6,151 nucleotides of DNA, from NCBI GenBank assembly GCA_900754775.1, contig CAAEDZ010000097.1, forward strand, positions 1 through 6,151, written 5' to 3'. Position 1 is the first letter of the stretch. Each line of letters starts with the position of its first letter. Below the pieces are notes generated by a model. That model did no database searches. It worked only from the letters and a program-made list of their open reading frames with translations, and was not told the origin of the DNA. Position numbers and translations under genes: made by a program. Shown one piece after another: positions 1 through 6,137 of the stretch. This DNA is from Clostridia bacterium (GTDB taxonomy: Bacteria > Bacillota_A > Clostridia > Christensenellales > Aristaeellaceae).

Positions 1-18
1 ACAACACAACTCTCAAAC

Positions 19-48
19 CACCCCACAGGCCGCCGCCCCCAAACATCG
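19..48 (-). other. Spacer 1 (newest spacer), 30 bp
   Basis: Unique 30-bp sequence between the complete repeat and the partial repeat. It is GC-rich (22 of 30) and, in crRNA orientation, G-rich with runs of five and four G. As the leader-proximal spacer it should record the latest encounter. No match to anything else in this window was seen, so it does not target its own cas genes here. Its source cannot be told from sequence alone. Confidence 0.92.
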
Positions 49-84
49 GTTTTGTCACCATCTAAAACAACACAACTCTCAAAC
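49..84 (-). repeat. First (leader-adjacent) CRISPR repeat, 36 bp
   Basis: This is the only complete repeat in the window. In crRNA orientation residues 1-6 (GUUUGA) form the lower stem with tracrRNA, residues 7-8 (GA) the bulge, residues 9-17 (GUUGUGUUG) the first part of the upper stem, and residues 22-31 the distal stem. It abuts the leader at 84/85, so it is the copy expected to be cut and duplicated during spacer acquisition. Its residues 9-24 are also complementary to the leader RNA. Confidence 0.95.
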
Positions 85-144
85 CTCAAATCGAGAGATA
101 GCGCCACAACTCAACGCTGTGTCGTTTTAGAGGCTGTCTCTATT
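85..144 (-). promoter_or_regulatory. CRISPR leader with leader-anchoring sequence
   Basis: Sixty bases separate the csn2 stop codon from the first repeat. On the minus strand the leader ends with ATTTGAG (91-85) directly against the repeat. ATTTGAG is the conserved leader-anchoring motif known from streptococcal type II-A loci, where it directs Cas1-Cas2 integration to the first repeat. The last six bases, TTTGAG, also echo residues 2-7 of the repeat, giving a short tandem duplication across the junction. The leader contains a repeat-complementary stretch (133-116) and a small hairpin (121-116 with 110-105, loop of five). No terminator separates csn2 from the array. Confidence 0.85.
116..133 (-). 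promoter_or_regulatory. Leader anti-repeat able to pair with the first CRISPR repeat
   Basis: Read on the minus strand, UCUAAAACGACACAGC (131-116) is complementary to repeat residues 9-24 at all 16 positions: 14 Watson-Crick pairs and two G-U pairs. Two more C-G pairs (133-132 with repeat residues 27-26) follow if one U is bulged. In the pre-crRNA this would fold onto the first repeat (76-61) with a loop of about 39 nt. In S. pyogenes a leader RNA stem with the first repeat has been reported to favour crRNA production from the newest spacer. The same role here is inference. The element is not a full tracrRNA, since the following sequence shows no nexus or terminator. Confidence 0.65.
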
Positions 145-170
145 TTACACGATCTCGCCCTCGGAATCAA
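142..170 (-). promoter_or_regulatory. Probable promoter of the CRISPR array (pre-crRNA)
   Basis: On the minus strand TTGATT (170-165) and TAAAAT (147-142) are separated by exactly 17 bp, a good sigma-70-type arrangement (4/6 and 5/6 consensus matches). The -35 box lies within the csn2 coding sequence, and the -10 box contains the csn2 TAA stop codon. Transcription would start near 135, just before the leader anti-repeat. This gives a leader RNA of about 50 nt ahead of the first repeat and would let the array be expressed apart from the cas operon. The call rests on motif reading only. Confidence 0.6.
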
Positions 171-837
171 GCGTCAGTTCGCATAGATCCGCGTCGAAAA
201 GGCGGATGTCTTCGTCGGGGAGCGGGGCGTTTATGTGGGATTCGATCATCAGCAGGGTGAGCTTGCGGTAGCGCGCCATGGCGTAGAGCTTTTTCAGTTC
301 TTCCGCCGAGAAGTAGGCCCGGGCGTTGACGAGCGCGAAGCACTGGTGCTTCGTCAGGCCGTCGATCAGCGCCATGCGCTCGAAGAGCGCTTCAAAGGCG
401 GGCAGGTCGCTAAGATCGACGCGAAACTCCATGGCCTTGAGCAGGTCGGGAAGGTTCTCGCTCTGCGCAAAGGCGACGGGGTAGTCCGCCAGCGCCGCCA
501 GCTTGCCAAGATAAGCCTGCACCGCCTGCGAAAACGCAAGCGTTTCGGCGGTGAGCGTCTCGCGCGCCTCCTGGATGAGCGATGCGAGCGCCTTGCTCTG
601 GAGCTTCTTTTCCAGCGCCTGCGGATGGATGAAATCGAAGATCACGTGGATATGGTCTTCGATCTCCAGACACGTGTCGTTGCGCGACAGCACGAACGTG
701 CCTTCGCCGCCCTCGCTTTGCGCCGTCAGTTCCGCGACCAGCTTGCGAAACGCCTCGGGCGCTTCGATGACCAACACCTGCACACGGTCTTCCCGGAAGC
801 GGACCGGCGCGGAGAAGAGGGGGTGTGTCAGCTTCAC
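145..837 (-). CDS. csn2: CRISPR-associated protein Csn2 (type II-A adaptation)
   Basis: A 230-residue Csn2, close to the roughly 220 residues of the short S. pyogenes form. Csn2 forms a ring-shaped tetramer that binds DNA ends and works with Cas1, Cas2 and Cas9 in spacer acquisition; it defines subtype II-A. Family landmarks in order are MKLTHP at the N-terminus, VLVIEAPEAF (21-30), GEGTFVLS (44-51), a helical insertion (about 72-130), DLLKAMEFRVDL (131-142), TLLMIESH (194-201) and the acidic C-terminal strand RLFDADLCEL (212-221). The start is GTG at 837, overlapping the cas2 TGA as GTGA. AAGGA sits 10 nt upstream (852-848), and MKL-hP is the usual family beginning. The 4-nt overlap suggests translational coupling to cas2. 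The 3' end appears to double as the array promoter. Function by family; no damage seen. Confidence 0.96.
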   Translation of the reverse strand: MKLTHPLFSAPVRFREDRVQVLVIEAPEAFRKLVAELTAQSEGGEGTFVLSRNDTCLEIEDHIHVIFDFIHPQALEKKLQSKALASLIQEARETLTAETLAFSQAVQAYLGKLAALADYPVAFAQSENLPDLLKAMEFRVDLSDLPAFEALFERMALIDGLTKHQCFALVNARAYFSAEELKKLYAMARYRKLTLLMIESHINAPLPDEDIRLFDADLCELTLDSEGEIV

Positions 838-1154
838 AAAAACACCGTCCTTTCATCGCTGTCCACGATCTCGGTATGCGCTTCGCCGACGACGAACTCC
901 ATGCGCGCGAACTGCTTTTCCGTGACCACGAGCATCTGCACCAGTCCCTCGGGCGGCTTGTGCTGGCGGACGTTCTCCATGATCGCCCCGGCGACGGACA
1001 TGTTGAGCGCCAGTTTGCAATACACGGATTCCTGCATCATCACAAAACCGCTTTTGACCAGATGCTTGTGGAACTGCGTGTATTCGCGGCGCTGTTCCCC
1101 CGTTTGCACGGGCAGATCGAAAAACACGATGACTCTCATAAACCTATAACTCAT
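834..1154 (-). CDS. cas2: CRISPR-associated endoribonuclease-fold protein Cas2
   Basis: A 106-residue Cas2, slightly shorter than the roughly 113 residues of S. pyogenes. Cas2 is a ferredoxin-fold dimer that bridges two Cas1 dimers in the spacer integration complex. Visible hallmarks are the first beta strand with the conserved Asp (VIVFFDLP, D13), QESVYCKLALN (41-51), KPPEGLVQMLVVTEKQF (66-82) and the C-terminal DSDERTVFL. The ATG at 1154 is chosen because MSYRFMR mirrors the S. pyogenes start MSYRYMR. It overlaps the end of cas1 by 11 nt and has no clear Shine-Dalgarno, so it is probably translated by coupling. An internal ATG at 1139 (MRVIVFFDLP) is the alternative. The stop overlaps the csn2 start. 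The conserved Asp is not generally needed for integration, so its presence does not prove nuclease activity. Confidence 0.96.
   Translation of the reverse strand: MSYRFMRVIVFFDLPVQTGEQRREYTQFHKHLVKSGFVMMQESVYCKLALNMSVAGAIMENVRQHKPPEGLVQMLVVTEKQFARMEFVVGEAHTEIVDSDERTVFL
848..852 (-). promoter_or_regulatory. Ribosome binding site of csn2, supporting a GTG start
   Basis: AAGGA lies within the cas2 coding end, 10 bases before the GTG at 837. The spacing is slightly long but usable. The GTGA overlap with the cas2 stop makes coupled re-initiation likely. Confidence 0.55.
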
Positions 1155-2019
1155 ACTCGATCAGGCGCAACTCGTCCGTCCCGCCGCTCTGCAGGGCGCG
1201 GAAGACGCTGGCGCAGTAGAGGCGCAGCGCGTAGAGCAGCACCTGCTGCCGTCCATCGAAGAACACCTGCGCATGCAAGAGGCGGATGAGGGCATACTTT
1301 TGTTCCTTCTCGAAGGCTTCCGGGCGCATCTCCATCACGGCGTTGTCGATCAGCGGTCGCAAAGGCTCCATCAGGTCGCAGCCGAGGTTGAAGGCGTTGT
1401 AAACATTGTCGTGAAAGACGCCCAGTTGTGTCAAATAGCCCGCCGCCGCGATCTCGCGGTTGAGCGCGGAGAGGATGATGCCGTAGCCGTAGTTGAGCGC
1501 CGCGTTTTCCGGGATGGGCAGCGCCCGGGAGAACTCCTTGCCAAAGAGCGCGTTGAAGTACACCTTGGCGGCGTGGCCCTCGCGGTTGCTGGCGTCGCCC
1601 AGCTGAAGTTCTTCGAGATAGCGCGTCAGCAGCGCCTCCTGCGGCCGTTCCCAGCGGCGCAGCACATCGCGCTGGCGGGCGATCTTGGCACGGACGATCT
1701 CCGTCCACACCGCCGCCTTCGCCGCCTCCGTCCAGCGCATCTGCTGACGGATGCGGGCGGTGGAATCGTGGCTGCCGCTGGAGGGCAGCAGTTCCCCGCA
1801 GGGGTTGCGCTGCCGGTCGCAGAAGATGACCTTTACCTTGTGCGCGAGCAGTTCGCACAGGGCGTAGGCGGTGATGGAGATGGCCGTGCTTTCCAGCATC
1901 AAAACGCCAATCTCGCTGATGTGTACCCGCCGCGTCTCCTCCAGCATGCGCACGACGACGTAGTCCATCTTGAAATCGACCTTGGCGTTGCTGGAAACGA
2001 CCACCACCCGCCAGCTCAA
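1144..2019 (-). CDS. cas1: CRISPR-associated integrase Cas1 (type II)
   Basis: A 291-residue Cas1 of the type II family, normal length. With Cas2 it integrates new spacers at the leader end of the array. The N-terminal beta domain begins MSWRVVVVSS and contains ESTAISIT and KVKVIFCDRQRNP. The C-terminal helical domain has the metal-binding triad: E147 in NREGHAAKVYF, H203 in GVFHDN and E218 in CDLMEPLRP, each two residues earlier than the S. pyogenes triad (E149, H205, E220). GSHDS and ALNYGYGIILSALNRE are further family signatures. The start is TTG at 2019, overlapping the cas9 TGA as TTGA. It is favoured because it gives the conserved MSWR opening and has GGGAG seven bases upstream (2031-2027). 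The protein ends within the cas2 start region, giving an 11-nt overlap. Confidence 0.97.
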   Translation of the reverse strand: MSWRVVVVSSNAKVDFKMDYVVVRMLEETRRVHISEIGVLMLESTAISITAYALCELLAHKVKVIFCDRQRNPCGELLPSSGSHDSTARIRQQMRWTEAAKAAVWTEIVRAKIARQRDVLRRWERPQEALLTRYLEELQLGDASNREGHAAKVYFNALFGKEFSRALPIPENAALNYGYGIILSALNREIAAAGYLTQLGVFHDNVYNAFNLGCDLMEPLRPLIDNAVMEMRPEAFEKEQKYALIRLLHAQVFFDGRQQVLLYALRLYCASVFRALQSGGTDELRLIEYEL

Positions 2020-5000
2020 AATTCGTCTCCCAACAGGTTTATCTGCTTTTCAAACATGCCGGTGACGGACTGGTGGATGAGAAGCAGGGAGTGTCCGGCG
2101 TAGCCGCTTATGTTCTTTGACGTCACCAATCTGCCGATGCCCGCCTTGCCGCAGAGCAGCTTGAGATCTGCGCTCGCCGCGCTCGTGTTGAACAGATTGA
2201 GTATCTGCATAAGCACCCTGCACTGATCGGCGATCCCCAGTTCGGCAAAGCGTCGCGCATGCGCTTCCAGTGTGTTCAACGGCGTTTCATACTTGATCCT
2301 GTACGGCGTTTTGCCGAGCTTTTCCAGCAACAGCCGATACAGCGCGATGTTGCGCTCCGCGTCGATGCCGTCAAACGCCGTGATCTCCATATCCCTTCCC
2401 GCGGCCTTGCACCGCTCGAGGTACTTGGATATCCACTTGACGTATTGCGCCTGCTCGGGAGAGACGACGAGCTGGTTGGCATTTTTGTAAATGATATTCT
2501 CCCCCGTCCTGCCGGAGATGTTCATGCGGAAGCCGTCGAAGGAGACGAGCGCGTCGATCTTGATCCTGGGGATGAGTATCTTCGGCTCCTCAAGGCCGAG
2601 TATCTCCTGACAATAGCGCAGCGGCTCGCGCTCGTAGAGCTGTTTGTGCATGATGTAGACCGCTTCCAGCGAGCGAACGCGCTTTTTCTTCTCCGTATGC
2701 TCGATGAGCGCGAAGTACGCGCCGGCGCGCTTGTTGTAGCCGCCGTATTTCTCCACGGTCATGCGCGGGTCGCTCGGCTTGATGGGCGTCTGCCCCTTCC
2801 CCTTGGCGACGATCTGCTGGTCAAACAGCCCGCCGGTTGCCTCCCGGGCAAAGCGCGTGACCAGTATGTTGTTCTTGCGCATCACGCGGCGCACGGTGAG
2901 GATGGAGCCCTCCTCCCCCGCCACCCACGCCGTTTCGCCGCGGCGGCTGACGTCGTAGTCAAAGACGCGGTTCATGCTGTAGGTTTGCCCGGAGCGCACG
3001 AAGCGCAGCGGGTCGCGGGTGAACTTCGTGTGGTAAACGTTGCCGACGACGATGTTTAAGTAGGCGTCCTTGGCGTGGTGGAAGTCGTTGACATCACGGC
3101 ATTTGACGAAGAGCGGGTCCTGCCGGGTATCCATATTCCTGCACGCGCCTTCCTGCATCTGCCTGCCATCCGGCAGCAGGCGCTGCGCCTGACGGAAGGC
3201 GGTGACATTTCCCGCCTTGACGTAGACGACGCGGTCATCGCCATAGCGCCGCCTGAGAAGCCCGGCGACGATCTTCGCCGCCTGCCCGGTCTCCACCAGC
3301 TGGCGGGCGATGAAATCAGCGCGCTCACTGTCCGTGAACGGCGTGTTGCGCGTCAGGCGGCGGTACTTTTCGTCGCTGATGAAGCCGCGCTTTTTCAGTT
3401 CCGCCCAGAAGGGGCGCATCGCCTTGCGCACGTCCTCGGCGAGCGGATAGCGGTCTTTCTTCGCGGCGTTCAGCTCGCGTTTGACCAGCACGCGGTTGTC
3501 GAGGCTGTCATCCTTGACCGCGCTCTGCGGGTAGATATGGTCGATGTCGTAGTCTACCGCCAGGCGCGCAAGGTCGATGCTCTCGCCGCTGTACATGCAC
3601 TTGCCCATCTGCGTAAAGTACAGATAGAGTTTGGCGCTGCGCAGGGGGCCTTCGTCGTAGCCCTGCAGTTGTTCAAAGACCTCCGGCGCTTCCTTTTTGC
3701 AGGTCTTGTAGAGCGCTTCCAGGCGGCTCTTGCGCGAGAGCGTGCGCTCCTTTGTGCCTTCGCCGCGCGTCACTTCGACGAATACGCGCTTGGGCGGTTC
3801 GCCCATGAGTTTTTCGATCTCGCCGATGATGGCGATGCTCTGGTGGATGGCGCGGCGAATGCCTGGGGAGGCGTAGCTGTCCTCAAGGATGTCTTTGAGC
3901 GACGGCTCCTTTGCGCCCAGCCGCTCGGCGCGGTACTGTTCCAGCGCGTCGATGAACGTGTATTCCGTGCTGAGCAGTTCGTTGAGGTTGCAGTTGGTGC
4001 GCCAAAGGGCCTCGTCGATGGAGATCATCTCGCCCGTCTCGGGATCGGTGTGCAGTATTTTGCGCAGGAACGTCTCCGAGAGATTGCCCCAATCGCTGAA
4101 CTTGTTCCGATTGCGCAGTATGCAGGCGCGGTCTTCTGTGGAGAGCCGTTCGCCGTAGGCGGTCGTGAGCCACGTTTCCAGCAGCTTCCTGTCCTCGCCA
4201 AAGAGGACGATGTGGCGGATGATGTCCTCGACCATGGGTTCGGCGTCCCCGCGCGCGAGGAGGGCGCGGAAGACCTGATAGCCGGTCATGGAGATGCGGA
4301 ACTGCTCGTCCATGCCGCTCAATTCGTCGCTCTTCTGCATCAGACCGTTGCTGAGCAGATAATTGCGCAACTGCTTGCCGCGGGTGCAGGCGTTTTGGAG
4401 GATACACTCGTTGTAGATGCGCTGCTTGGTCTCCACGGAGATGGGATGGCCGTTGATGCGCAGTTTGTTGAGCATGTTCAGCGCCGCAAAGCGGCTGTAC
4501 AGGAGCGAATCGCGCGGCAGGACGGGTTCGCCGATGTAGCTGCACCTGGCGGTCATGCGCTCGATGAAGCGCTGGGCGCTCCGGGCGCGGTCTACGACCC
4601 GATCAAAGTTCCACGGATAGATCTTTTCGTGCGTGCGCACCGCCCAGCTGTGTTCGGAGCGCGTGTCCAGCGGGCCGACGTAGTAGGGGATGCGGAAGCG
4701 GAAGATGGCCAGTATCTTCTCCCGGGCGCTGAGGCCGCTTTCGTCCACTTCGTTCAGGAAGGGCAGGTAGCGCGCCGCGCGCTCGAGGATGCGGCAAAGT
4801 TCCTGCTCGTGCAGCTGATGGGGGATGACGCCGTTGTCCGTGGTCGTCTGCTTGGGCAGGAAGGCGCCCGTCTCCATCTCGCCGAGAACGCGGTCGGCTT
4901 CCTCGCGCGCGGCGGCGTCCATATCCCCGCGCAGCGCGTTCAGTTGTTTTTTGACATAGGCGCAGAATTTTTCATAGGTGCAGCGGTACTCGGCCGCGCC

Positions 5001-6065
5001 ATGGCCGCTGTAGGCGGCGTAATTGTCCAGTTTCTCCTTTGCGCGCCGGAACATTTCCTTGTATGCCTGCGGGAAGGGGCGCAAAAGCGCCTGCAAACGC
5101 TTGAGGTCACTTTTGTGCCGTTCATAGGTCTTTACCTTGGCTTCGGAGAGGAAGCGTTCGCCGGCGCGGAGTTCGTCGAGTACGCTCCAATCGTAGAGGC
5201 GCTTGACGTGGTAGACCAGCGGCATGGCTTCGCCCAGCAGGCCGACAAGCTCCGCCTCGGCATTGTCAAAGCCCTCCTTGAAGGAGAATTTCCTGTCCTC
5301 CTCAAGCTCCACGCCGCAGAGCGCGGCGGCGCTGGCCTTTCTGCCCGCGAGAAGGTCGATGACAGCGGCGATCTGCCTGTCCTTGGCGACGTCGCCCGCC
5401 GCGGCGATCAACGCCGCCCGCTTGCGGGTGACGTTCAGCGAGCGGTCTGTCAGCGCCCGGGCAAAGGCCCGCGCGTCGGCGAGCGACATGTCGAGGTCGT
5501 ATTCGTCGCGCAGATAGTCTCCAAGCGCCGCCATGCAGCTTTCAAACGTCACGTCTTCCAGCGCCACGCCGTCAAAGAGGAAGTGGCCGCGCTTTTTGAG
5601 GATGTGGTGGACGGCGAGGTAGACGAGGCGCACGTCAAATGCCCTATCCTCGAACATCAGCGCCCGGCGCAGGTGATAGATCGTGGGAAACTCGCGGTGA
5701 TAGTCGCGGTCGCAATAATCCCTGTCCGCGAACAGCGTGTAGCGGCCCAGGGGCCTGCCGTCGCCGTCGGGGCGCTTGTCTTCCGCGAGAAACCGGCTCT
5801 CTTCCATGCGCTGAAAAAAAGCGGGATCGACGGCCGCGACCGCTTGGGCGAAAATGTCGCGCAGCAGCGCCAGACGCTGTTCCCGGCGTTCCAGCCGCCG
5901 TCTGGCGACGCGGAACCCGCGCCGCTCTTCCGCTTTCTGCGCTTCGGGAAACTGCCTGACGCCCCAGAGCGCCTTGCCGTTTTTTCGGAGGACCCTGTAC
6001 TGTTCGTCCGTTACCGCCCAGCCGACGGATTCCGTGCCGATGTCAAACCCCGCGAAATATGCCAT
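2016..6065 (-). CDS. cas9: RNA-guided DNA endonuclease Cas9 (type II-A)
   Basis: A 1349-residue Cas9, close to the 1368 of S. pyogenes. Loaded with crRNA and tracrRNA it cleaves both strands of PAM-flanked targets; in II-A it also helps select new spacers. Domains in order (approximate, by analogy to SpCas9) are RuvC-I with D8 in FDIGTESVGW; an Arg-rich bridge helix (about 46-75); REC lobe (about 76-715); RuvC-II with E764 in RVFVEVTRGEG; HNH (about 776-905) with D842-H843 in DYDIDHIYPQS plus N857 and N866; RuvC-III with H996, H997 and D1000 in NDFHHAKDAYLN; and the PAM-interacting C-terminus (about 1100-1349) from EKYGGY to LIHQSVTG. All expected catalytic residues are present, so both nuclease sites should work. 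The SpCas9 RxR PAM-reading pair is not present as such (nearest GRLVTSK, 1311-1317). ATG at 6065 has a strong GGAGG site seven bases upstream. First gene of the operon. Confidence 0.99.
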   Translation of the reverse strand: MAYFAGFDIGTESVGWAVTDEQYRVLRKNGKALWGVRQFPEAQKAEERRGFRVARRRLERREQRLALLRDIFAQAVAAVDPAFFQRMEESRFLAEDKRPDGDGRPLGRYTLFADRDYCDRDYHREFPTIYHLRRALMFEDRAFDVRLVYLAVHHILKKRGHFLFDGVALEDVTFESCMAALGDYLRDEYDLDMSLADARAFARALTDRSLNVTRKRAALIAAAGDVAKDRQIAAVIDLLAGRKASAAALCGVELEEDRKFSFKEGFDNAEAELVGLLGEAMPLVYHVKRLYDWSVLDELRAGERFLSEAKVKTYERHKSDLKRLQALLRPFPQAYKEMFRRAKEKLDNYAAYSGHGAAEYRCTYEKFCAYVKKQLNALRGDMDAAAREEADRVLGEMETGAFLPKQTTTDNGVIPHQLHEQELCRILERAARYLPFLNEVDESGLSAREKILAIFRFRIPYYVGPLDTRSEHSWAVRTHEKIYPWNFDRVVDRARSAQRFIERMTARCSYIGEPVLPRDSLLYSRFAALNMLNKLRINGHPISVETKQRIYNECILQNACTRGKQLRNYLLSNGLMQKSDELSGMDEQFRISMTGYQVFRALLARGDAEPMVEDIIRHIVLFGEDRKLLETWLTTAYGERLSTEDRACILRNRNKFSDWGNLSETFLRKILHTDPETGEMISIDEALWRTNCNLNELLSTEYTFIDALEQYRAERLGAKEPSLKDILEDSYASPGIRRAIHQSIAIIGEIEKLMGEPPKRVFVEVTRGEGTKERTLSRKSRLEALYKTCKKEAPEVFEQLQGYDEGPLRSAKLYLYFTQMGKCMYSGESIDLARLAVDYDIDHIYPQSAVKDDSLDNRVLVKRELNAAKKDRYPLAEDVRKAMRPFWAELKKRGFISDEKYRRLTRNTPFTDSERADFIARQLVETGQAAKIVAGLLRRRYGDDRVVYVKAGNVTAFRQAQRLLPDGRQMQEGACRNMDTRQDPLFVKCRDVNDFHHAKDAYLNIVVGNVYHTKFTRDPLRFVRSGQTYSMNRVFDYDVSRRGETAWVAGEEGSILTVRRVMRKNNILVTRFAREATGGLFDQQIVAKGKGQTPIKPSDPRMTVEKYGGYNKRAGAYFALIEHTEKKKRVRSLEAVYIMHKQLYEREPLRYCQEILGLEEPKILIPRIKIDALVSFDGFRMNISGRTGENIIYKNANQLVVSPEQAQYVKWISKYLERCKAAGRDMEITAFDGIDAERNIALYRLLLEKLGKTPYRIKYETPLNTLEAHARRFAELGIADQCRVLMQILNLFNTSAASADLKLLCGKAGIGRLVTSKNISGYAGHSLLLIHQSVTGMFEKQINLLGDEF
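2027..2031 (-). promoter_or_regulatory. Ribosome binding site of cas1, supporting a TTG start
   Basis: GGGAG lies inside the last codons of cas9, seven bases before the TTG at 2019. Together with the family-typical MSWR N-terminus it supports the unusual TTG start over any later start. Confidence 0.7.
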
Positions 6066-6072
6066 CTTTTCT

Positions 6073-6077
6073 CCTCC
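6073..6077 (-). promoter_or_regulatory. Ribosome binding site of cas9
   Basis: GGAGG within a purine-rich stretch (AGGGGAGGAGAAAAG) ends seven bases before the ATG at 6065. This is near-ideal spacing and the strongest Shine-Dalgarno in the locus, and it fixes the cas9 start. Confidence 0.85.
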
Positions 6078-6083
6078 CCTGTA

Positions 6084-6112
6084 TTGACAGAGCGAATCTT
6101 TTGTGTTAAGAT
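6084..6112 (+). promoter_or_regulatory. Promoter of the tracrRNA gene
   Basis: A perfect -35 box TTGACA (6084-6089) is followed after exactly 17 bp by TAAGAT (6107-6112), preceded by TG at 6104-6105 as an extended -10 (TGTTAAGAT). The predicted start is near 6119, immediately before the anti-repeat. This is the best-formed promoter in the window and lies between the cas9 start codon and the tracrRNA, firing away from cas9. Confidence 0.75.
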
Positions 6113-6137
6113 AGGTATGTAAGTTACCATCTTACAA
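6108..6137 (-). promoter_or_regulatory. Candidate cas operon promoter
   Basis: On the minus strand TTGTAA (6137-6132) and TATCTT (6113-6108) are 18 bp apart, each matching 4 of 6 consensus bases. A start near 6101 would leave a 5' untranslated region of about 36 nt containing the GGAGG site. The boxes are weak. The -35 lies in the tracrRNA anti-repeat and the -10 coincides with the -10 of the opposing tracrRNA promoter. A promoter further upstream, beyond the window, cannot be excluded. Confidence 0.35.
6118..6136. repeat. Inverted repeat at the tracrRNA 5' end
   Basis: TGTAAG (6118-6123) and CTTACA (6131-6136) are perfect inverted 6-mers around a 7-base loop. In RNA they would form a hairpin at the start of tracrRNA that competes with pairing to the repeat. 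In DNA the symmetric site lies between the candidate cas9 -35 and -10 boxes and could be an operator. Either role is inference. Confidence 0.5.

Larger units (their letters stand above)
1..84 (-). CRISPR. Type II-A CRISPR array, leader-proximal end (partial)
   Basis: A complete 36-bp repeat (84-49) is followed on the minus strand by a 30-bp spacer (48-19) and then by the first 18 bp of a second repeat (18-1), identical to the first over those bases. The array runs off the left edge. Repeat and spacer lengths of 36 and 30 are the usual type II values. In crRNA orientation the repeat begins GTTTGAGAG and ends ACAAAAC, the form expected when it lies directly 3' of a spacer guide in type II-A. 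Orientation is fixed by three things: the anti-repeat upstream of cas9, the leader-anchoring motif next to base 84, and the position downstream of csn2. The leader-adjacent unit should be the most recently acquired. The number of further units cannot be seen. Confidence 0.95.

Noticed and set aside
116..131. Leader anti-repeat as a second tracrRNA gene
   Set aside because: No nexus or terminator hairpin follows, the next bases run straight into the first repeat, and a proper tracrRNA start exists upstream of cas9. Pairing in cis with repeat 1 explains it better.
128..147. Hairpin TAGAG-loop-CTCTA followed by TTTT on the plus strand, like a weak terminator
   Set aside because: The stem is only five base pairs with a short U run, and no plus-strand gene ends here. 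On the minus strand no U run follows, so it is not a csn2 terminator either.
837..1139. Shorter cas2 beginning at the ATG at 1139
   Set aside because: It also lacks a convincing ribosome site, and the longer N-terminus MSYRFMR closely matches the start of S. pyogenes Cas2.
235..1149. Open frame of 304 codons on the plus strand opposite csn2 and cas2
   Set aside because: Shadow of two confidently identified minus-strand genes; it crosses their junction and shows no family resemblance.
6081..6109. Alternative cas9 promoter TTAACA-17-CAATAC on the minus strand
   Set aside because: The -10 matches only 2 of 6 bases and the resulting start would leave less than a complete ribosome binding site before the ATG.
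3075..6122. Open frame of 1015 codons on the plus strand opposite cas9
   Set aside because: It lies antisense to a fully recognisable Cas9 with intact catalytic motifs. GC-rich codons leave few stops in the opposing frame, and the translation has no recognisable domain.
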